From contig DUZB01000006.1 of the NCBI GenBank assembly GCA_013349725.1, forward strand, positions 6,995 to 18,921: a DNA stretch of 11,927 bases, written 5' to 3'. Under the pieces are notes generated by a model, which was given only the letters and a program-made list of their open reading frames with translations, did no database searches and had not been told where the DNA came from. Shown here one piece after another: positions 6,691-11,927 of this stretch; positions within the stretch are counted from its first letter, which is position 1; each line of letters opens with the position of its first letter. Origin of the DNA: Deltaproteobacteria bacterium. Its GTDB lineage: Bacteria > Desulfobacterota > DSM-4660 > Desulfatiglandales > Desulfatiglandaceae. The translations under genes were made by a program, and so were the position numbers.

Positions 6691-6796
6691 CCTTCTTCCT
6701 CCTTCGTTTTTTTTAAAGGTTGCCGTGGTTGTTCCATCGTTATTTACCGATGGGAAATTGGGAAATCCATGTTCACCAACCGCGAAATTCCGGCGC

Positions 6797-6825
6797 ATTA
6801 TAGCGTTACTGTTTTTGAAAGTCCA
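6797..6825 (-). promoter_or_regulatory. Sigma70-type promoter for the SCP2 gene
   Basis: On the minus strand TGGACT (6825-6820, four of six) and TATAAT (6802-6797, perfect) are separated by 17 bases. Transcription would start near 6790, giving a leader of about 100 bases before the ATG at 6690. It is divergent from the atp promoter about 70 bases away. Confidence 0.6.
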
Positions 6826-6894
6826 TCAATTCCGTTACAGCACAGAAATTCTACCCTTTATTAAATATTTTTTTCACAAGTGCCCAAAAAAGTT

Positions 6895-6923
6895 TTGACA
6901 AGGGCAATTTTATTTTGTAAAAG
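6895..6923 (+). promoter_or_regulatory. Sigma70-type promoter for the ATP synthase operon
   Basis: A perfect TTGACA (6895-6900) is followed after 17 bases by TAAAAG (6918-6923, four of six). Transcription would begin near 6930, about 57 bases before the atpF' start codon. Its position at the head of the operon and the AT-rich spacer support it. Confidence 0.65.
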
Positions 6924-6986
6924 GCCATAGCTTTGGTGACTACAAAAGAATGGATCATCTTCTAATGAGGAAAGGACGCGCTCGAC

Positions 6987-7415
6987 ATGCTGAATATTGA
7001 TGGCAGTCTCTTCGTTCAAATCGTAAATTTTCTTGTCCTGCTTTTTATCATGAACATCATTCTTTACAAGCCAATCCGGGGAATTATTGCCAAAAGGGAT
7101 GAGGAGATGAACTCCCGGCGAAACAGTATTGAGGAGTATCGCAATAAGGCTGAAAAGGACCAAAAGGGAATCGAAGAAGGCCTCATTGCCGCAAGGAAAG
7201 AAGGCTTTCTTGCGAAAGAGTCTTTTAAATCCCAGGGGCTTGAAGAGGAAAAGGGGATACTGCGGGAGGCTGGTGGCTCGGTTGAACAAAAGCTGGATGC
7301 GGCGAAAAAGGAGCTTGAATCCAAGATTGTTGATGTTCGTAAATCCCTTGAAGGCGATATCCGGATGTTTTCAAGTGAGCTGGCTGAAAAGATATTGGGG
7401 AGGAGTGTTCAATGA
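6987..7415 (+). CDS. atpF': F-type ATP synthase subunit b' (stator stalk)
   Basis: A 142-residue b-type subunit of the peripheral stalk that holds the F1 head against the rotor. One membrane helix lies at about residues 8-27 (FVQIVNFLVLLFIMNIILYK), followed by KPIRGIIAKRDEEM, the usual junction to the stalk, and then a long charged helix to the end, giving the dimeric right-handed coiled coil expected of b/b'. It is shorter than the next gene, has no signal peptide, and is paired with a second b subunit; on this basis I call it b'. GAGGAAAGGA at 6967-6976 supplies the ribosome binding site. Its last four bases (ATGA) overlap the start of atpF, so translation is probably coupled. Confidence 0.9.
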   Translation: MLNIDGSLFVQIVNFLVLLFIMNIILYKPIRGIIAKRDEEMNSRRNSIEEYRNKAEKDQKGIEEGLIAARKEGFLAKESFKSQGLEEEKGILREAGGSVEQKLDAAKKELESKIVDVRKSLEGDIRMFSSELAEKILGRSVQ

Positions 7416-8020
7416 TCTGTTTTGACAACAGGAAGGTGAGAACCTTAGCGAGTGCCGGACTCACCCTTGTAATCATGCTGGCCTTCTGTGGAATTGCCCT
7501 TGCAAGCGGTGGCGGCGAAGGCGGCCATGATTCGGGCGGCCAGGTGGCAAATTTGATGTACCGGTTGTTGAACTTTGCTCTAATGGTCATCATTCTTGTG
7601 GTGGTCCTCAAGAAAGTCAACATCGGCGAATTCTTTGCCAGGCGCAAAGAAGGGATTCGTGAAAAGCTGGAAAATCTCCAGAAAGAGAAGGATGAGGCCG
7701 AAAAACGCTGCCGGATTCTTGAAAAGAAGCTGAAAGAGTTCGAAGTCCAGCGAAAAGAGATCCTTGAGCAGTTCAAGGCGGAGGGCGCCAAGGAAAAGGA
7801 AAAGATCATTACTGAAGCCATGGAAAGGGCAGTACAGATCCTGACACAGGCGGACCTTACCATAGAAAGGGAAATCCAGGGGGCCAAAGATGCCCTGAGG
7901 AAGGAAATGGTAGATCTGGCAGCGGGAAAGGCACGGGACATCATTGCCAAAGAAATGACGGATAGGGACCAGGATTTCCTGGTGGATGAATTCATTGAAA
8001 GTGTGAGGAAATTACATTGA
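7412..8020 (+). CDS. atpF: F-type ATP synthase subunit b with N-terminal signal-like extension
   Basis: A 202-residue b subunit, partner of b' in the peripheral stalk. Unlike E. coli b (156 residues, one helix) it has two hydrophobic stretches: residues 12-31 preceded by basic residues and ending in ALA-SGGG, which looks like a cleavable Sec signal peptide (site after A31), then a glycine-rich linker (32-43), and the true membrane helix at about 50-66 (RLLNFALMVIILVVVLKK). The remainder is a highly charged coiled coil, rich in KE pairs, ending in DFLVDEFIESVRKL, the segment that binds delta. Start ATG overlaps the b' stop as ATGA. The stop overlaps the TTG start of atpH. The signal-like extension is consistent with longer b subunits in some Desulfobacterota, from memory only. 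Confidence 0.9.
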   Translation: MICFDNRKVRTLASAGLTLVIMLAFCGIALASGGGEGGHDSGGQVANLMYRLLNFALMVIILVVVLKKVNIGEFFARRKEGIREKLENLQKEKDEAEKRCRILEKKLKEFEVQRKEILEQFKAEGAKEKEKIITEAMERAVQILTQADLTIEREIQGAKDALRKEMVDLAAGKARDIIAKEMTDRDQDFLVDEFIESVRKLH

Positions 8021-8568
8021 TAAGCTCAAAACTTTCCAGAAGATATGCCAAGGCCCTGTTCAGTTTGGGACAGGAAGACGGGAATTTTTTACAGTACGGA
8101 CAAGAGATAAAAGAATTCGCCGACTTCTGTTATGCCAACAAAGAGTTCTTCGGCGTCGTTGCCAATCAGATCTTCTCCGTAACGGAACGAAAAAATGTTC
8201 TGAATGCCATTTTGGTTAAAAGCACCTTTTCCGATCTGGCAAAAAACTTCTTGAGACTCCTGTTGGATAAGAACCGGATCGGAGCCATTTTGCAGGTATC
8301 AGACTACTATTCAAAGTTGACGGATGAATCTTTGAATATTACCCGTGCTGAAATTATTACGGCAAGACCACTGAAAACCGAAGCGGCTTCAAAACTGGCA
8401 GAAACCCTTAAAAATCTCACCTCAAAAGAGGTAAAAACCGTTGTGAAACAGGATGGGTCTCTCATCGGAGGACTTATCGTGAAAATAGGGGATTTGGTAT
8501 TGGACGGAAGTGTCAGGGCACAGCTGGAAGGGCTAAAAGAATCATTAAAAAGGGGTGAATATAACTAA
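8017..8568 (+). CDS. atpH: F-type ATP synthase subunit delta
   Basis: A 183-residue delta (OSCP) subunit joining the b/b' stalk to the top of F1. The N-terminal helical domain begins [20 protein letters not shown], typical of the family; the C-terminal part shows [29 protein letters not shown] and the signature [29 protein letters not shown]. The start codon is TTG at 8017-8019, overlapping the atpF stop as TTGA, with GAGGAA (8005-8010) six bases upstream; no better start is near and homology begins at once. The stop TAA shares its last base with the ATG of atpA. Length is normal for the family. Confidence 0.93.
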   Translation: MISSKLSRRYAKALFSLGQEDGNFLQYGQEIKEFADFCYANKEFFGVVANQIFSVTERKNVLNAILVKSTFSDLAKNFLRLLLDKNRIGAILQVSDYYSKLTDESLNITRAEIITARPLKTEAASKLAETLKNLTSKEVKTVVKQDGSLIGGLIVKIGDLVLDGSVRAQLEGLKESLKRGEYN

Positions 8569-10082
8569 TGGAGATCAGAGCAGAAGAAATAAGTCAGATA
8601 ATCCGGGGCCAGATTAAAGACTACGAAAAGAAGGTCGAAGTAAGTGAGACCGGAACCGTCCTTTCCGTAGGTGACGGGATTGCTCGTGTCTATGGGATTG
8701 AAAAGGCCATGGCCATGGAAATGGTTGAATTTCCCGGTGGGATCTTTGGTCTTTGCCTCAATCTGGAAGAGGATAACGTAGGCGTTGCCATTATGGGTGA
8801 TGACTATAAGATCAAAGAAGGCGATACTGTGAAAAGGACAGGCAGGATCGCTGAGATTCCTGTTGGGGAACCGGTCCTGGGACGGGTTATCGATGCCGTG
8901 GGAAAACCCCTTGACGGAAAGGGCCCTATTGAGGCGACGGAGTTCAGGCGCCTTGAGATGACCGCTCCCGGTGTTATTGATCGCCAGTCTGTTCGCGAGC
9001 CCATGTATACCGGGATCAAGGCCATTGACGCTATGACTCCCATTGGCAGGGGCCAGCGCGAGCTCATCATCGGCGACAGACAGATCGGCAAGACGGCTAT
9101 CTGCGTGGATGCCATTATTAACCAGAAGGATACGGATGTTTACTGCATCTATGTGGCCACTGGACAGAAAAAATCCACGGTTGCCCAGGTGGTGGATATC
9201 CTGGATAAGCATGGCGCCATGGAATACACAACAGTTGTGGCGGCGTGCGCCAGCGACCCTGCAACGCAGCAGTTCATTTCTCCTTATGCCGGTTGTGCCA
9301 TCGGTGAATATTACCGGGATCAGGGAAAACATGCCCTGATTATTTATGACGACCTTTCAAAACAGGCCACTGCATATCGGCAGGTCTCTCTTCTCTTGAG
9401 ACGTCCGCCCGGACGCGAGGCCTTCCCGGGGGATATTTTCTATAACCACTCGCGTCTGCTTGAACGGGCCGCCAAGGTTAACGACAAGCTTGGGGCCGGT
9501 TCTCTCACCGCTCTTCCCATTATTGAGACACAGGCGGGTGACGTTTCCGCCTATATTCCCACAAACGTGATTTCCATTACGGATGGGCAGGTTTACCTTG
9601 AACCGAACCTGTTCTTTTCAGGCGTTCGACCTGCTATTAACGTAGGGCTCTCCGTTTCCAGGGTGGGTGGCGCAGCACAGACCAAGGCCATGCGGAAGGT
9701 TGCCGGGTCACTGAAGCTGGATATGGCGCAGTTCAGGGAGTTGGAGGCATTCGCCCAGTTTGGAAGCGATCTGGACAAGGCGACCTTGCAGCAGCTCAAC
9801 AGGGGGCGGCGACTGGTGGAAGTTCTGAAACAGCCGCAGTTCCATCCTATCCCGGCGGAAAAGGAAGTCGCAATCCTTTTTGCCGGGGCAAATGGATACT
9901 TAGACAAATGGCCGGAAGAGGCCGTTGCTGAATATGAAAAGCAAATGCTGGAATTCATCAGCAGCAAACATGGCGGAGTCTTGGCGGATATTAAAGAGAC
10001 AGGCGACATTTCCGAGGAGACGAATGGAAAATTGAAAAAAGTGTTGGATGAGTTTGCGACTATTTTTCAACCGTCTGCCTGA
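8568..10082 (+). CDS. atpA: F-type ATP synthase subunit alpha
   Basis: A 504-residue alpha subunit of the F1 head, carrying the non-catalytic nucleotide sites. Features in order: N-terminal beta barrel, P-loop GDRQIGKT (169-176), the Walker B stretch [10 protein letters not shown] (256-265), [18 protein letters not shown] (276-292), and [16 protein letters not shown] (362-377) with the arginine finger at R365 equivalent to E. coli R376. The P-loop has I172 where E. coli and many others have threonine; Walker A tolerates this position. The ATG at 8568 shares one base with the atpH stop, and AAAAAGGGGTG just upstream gives a ribosome binding site. It is followed by an unusual 165-base gap before atpG. 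Confidence 0.98.
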   Translation: MEIRAEEISQIIRGQIKDYEKKVEVSETGTVLSVGDGIARVYGIEKAMAMEMVEFPGGIFGLCLNLEEDNVGVAIMGDDYKIKEGDTVKRTGRIAEIPVGEPVLGRVIDAVGKPLDGKGPIEATEFRRLEMTAPGVIDRQSVREPMYTGIKAIDAMTPIGRGQRELIIGDRQIGKTAICVDAIINQKDTDVYCIYVATGQKKSTVAQVVDILDKHGAMEYTTVVAACASDPATQQFISPYAGCAIGEYYRDQGKHALIIYDDLSKQATAYRQVSLLLRRPPGREAFPGDIFYNHSRLLERAAKVNDKLGAGSLTALPIIETQAGDVSAYIPTNVISITDGQVYLEPNLFFSGVRPAINVGLSVSRVGGAAQTKAMRKVAGSLKLDMAQFRELEAFAQFGSDLDKATLQQLNRGRRLVEVLKQPQFHPIPAEKEVAILFAGANGYLDKWPEEAVAEYEKQMLEFISSKHGGVLADIKETGDISEETNGKLKKVLDEFATIFQPSA

Positions 10083-10247
10083 TTGGACATCCGAATTGGT
10101 TGAATGGCCAAAACCGATGGATTTTATCGTGCGAAAAACGGAATTATATGGGATCCATGGTTTAGTGAAAGTTTGTTCACCTGCGGTCGAATTTCAGGCC
10201 TTCAGGTGAAATAAAATAAACTTGAGAGACAAAGAGAGAAAGGCCAC
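10083..10247 (+). other. atpA-atpG intergenic gap with 36-codon open frame
   Basis: Within an operon whose other genes nearly all touch, these 165 bases stand out. An open frame of 36 codons runs from ATG 10104 to TAA 10214 (begins MAKTDGFYRAKNG), but it has no recognisable ribosome binding site and no known homologue that I recognise, so I do not call it a gene. The right end carries the inverted repeat at 10176-10210 and the atpG ribosome binding site. Confidence 0.4.
10176..10210 (+). promoter_or_regulatory. Inverted repeat between atpA and atpG
   Basis: TTCACCTG (10176-10183) and CAGGTGAA (10203-10210) are perfect 8-base complements around 19 bases, followed by ATAAAATAAAC. In RNA this is a stem-loop about 37 bases before the atpG start; it lacks a proper U tract. 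It may set relative expression of atpA and atpG, act as an mRNA processing point, or be an operator-like site. Confidence 0.45.
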
Positions 10248-11123
10248 ATGGCAACCTTAAATGACATTAAAAGAAAGATTAGCGCGGTAAAGAAAACGCG
10301 GCAGATAACCAAAGCCATGAATATGGTGGCCGCGGCAAGACTCCGTGGCGCTCAGATGAAGATGGAGAGTTTTGCGCCCTATGCGAAGAAATTTGCGGAA
10401 GTGCTTGGCAACCTGGCAAGCAGGATTGAGCCGGATGTCCACCCTCTGCTTGTGAAGAAAGAACCGGTCTCAAAAGTAGAGTTGCTTCATTTCACCGGGG
10501 ATAGGGGCCTCTGTGGAAGTTTTAATGGCAATCTGATCAGTTTTGGGGAAAGGTGGCTCAAGGAAGAGGAACAGAAAGGTGTTGAGGGCGGGCTGATTAC
10601 GGTCGGTAAAAAGGGAAGGGACTACTTTCGCAAGAGAAATTATCATCTGGTGGACAGCTTTGTGGATATGTACGGGCGTGTGGATATCTCCTTTATCAAC
10701 CAGGTGGCGAGAAGTATGATCAACAGGTATCTGAACGATGAGGTGGATGAGGTTTACCTGATTTACAGCCGCTTTGCAGGAATGGGCAGGCAGATCCCCA
10801 CGCTGGTGAAGCTGATCCCCATTGAGCCTCCCAAAGCGGAAAAAGTGGAAGAGTCCCGGGGGCAGGCCGAATACCTTTGTGAGCCTGATCCGGAATCTTT
10901 GCTGATTGAACTCTTGCCGAAGCATATCAGTGTGCAGATCTATAACGCTTTTTTGCAGAATGAAACCAGTGAACATGCCGCTCGTATGGCGGCCATGGAC
11001 AATGCATCCAAGAATTGTAAAGAAATAGTAGACAATCTTACCTTGGTGTTCAACAAAGCTCGACAGGCCGCTATTACGGCTGAACTGATGGATATCGTGG
11101 GTGGCGCCGAGGCATTGAAGTGA
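10248..11123 (+). CDS. atpG: F-type ATP synthase subunit gamma
   Basis: A 291-residue gamma subunit, the central rotor shaft inside the alpha3beta3 head. The N-terminal helix reads MATLNDIKRKISAVKKTRQITKAMNMVAAARLR (typical, with the coiled coil that packs against beta), the middle contains TGDRGLCGSFN (82-92 region, usual form SDRGLCG), and the C-terminal helix contains NETSEHAARMAAMDNASKN and NKARQAAITAELMDIVGGAEAL, the family signature. Length is normal (E. coli 287). The ATG is preceded by AGAAAGG about six bases away. It starts 165 bases after atpA and ends 34 bases before atpD. Confidence 0.97.
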   Translation: MATLNDIKRKISAVKKTRQITKAMNMVAAARLRGAQMKMESFAPYAKKFAEVLGNLASRIEPDVHPLLVKKEPVSKVELLHFTGDRGLCGSFNGNLISFGERWLKEEEQKGVEGGLITVGKKGRDYFRKRNYHLVDSFVDMYGRVDISFINQVARSMINRYLNDEVDEVYLIYSRFAGMGRQIPTLVKLIPIEPPKAEKVEESRGQAEYLCEPDPESLLIELLPKHISVQIYNAFLQNETSEHAARMAAMDNASKNCKEIVDNLTLVFNKARQAAITAELMDIVGGAEALK

Positions 11124-11139
11124 TAATGTTAAACTATAA

Positions 11140-11927
<788 letters not shown>

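Noticed and set aside
6691..6798. Longer N-terminus of the SCP2 protein from ATG 6798
   Set aside because: The internal ATG at 6690 has a near-perfect Shine-Dalgarno sequence, the extra residues are unlike the family, and the upstream ATG overlaps the TATAAT of the predicted promoter.
8565..9332. A 255-codon minus-strand open frame
   Set aside because: It is the complement of the conserved atpA coding sequence and shows no protein family features.

Overview
The window looks like a chromosomal core-gene region of a Gram-negative anaerobe, most plausibly a Desulfobacterota (deltaproteobacterial) relative. That is inference from three things: an ATP synthase cluster beginning with paired b' and b subunits and carrying no a or c subunit beside them; an acyl-CoA ligase, an SCP2-domain protein and a CoA-binding protein close together; and degenerate short tandem repeats between genes. 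No phylogenetic search could be run. No prophage, CRISPR array, toxin-antitoxin pair or defence island is visible.

Layout. Positions 1-1916 (minus) hold nearly all of a YheS/Uup-type ABC-F ATPase whose C-terminal tip lies outside the window. Positions 1917-2663 are about 750 bases without a credible gene but full of repeats: degenerate TTGGACA heptads in two inverted places, then a 230-base element with about 35-base imperfect terminal inverted repeats, TAATCC/TAATCG hexamer arrays inside it, and identical 8-base direct repeats GTGGAAAC at both borders. This element is the most interesting thing in the window. Positions 2664-4268 (plus) encode an acyl-CoA ligase of the AMP-forming family. It converges, with three bases between, on a minus-strand group read purM - tatA - CoA-binding protein (6155 down to 4272). 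Upstream of that lies a small SCP2-domain protein (6690-6364, minus).

The right half is the ATP synthase operon on the plus strand: atpF' (b'), atpF (b), atpH (delta), atpA (alpha), atpG (gamma) and the first two thirds of atpD (beta, cut by the window end). The first four genes touch or overlap and are probably translationally coupled. A 165-base gap with an inverted repeat separates atpA from atpG. A good sigma70-type promoter (TTGACA, 17 bases, TAAAAG) precedes the operon, and a second one (TGGACT, 17 bases, TATAAT) points the other way towards the SCP2 gene.

Function. The atp genes supply the stator stalks and the F1 head; the membrane a and c subunits must be encoded elsewhere. The remaining genes are housekeeping: ribosome-associated ATPase, fatty acid activation, purine synthesis, Tat export and lipid/CoA binding. 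I found no clear evidence of an undescribed multi-gene system. The novelty candidates are the repeat element and smaller oddities in the atp operon.
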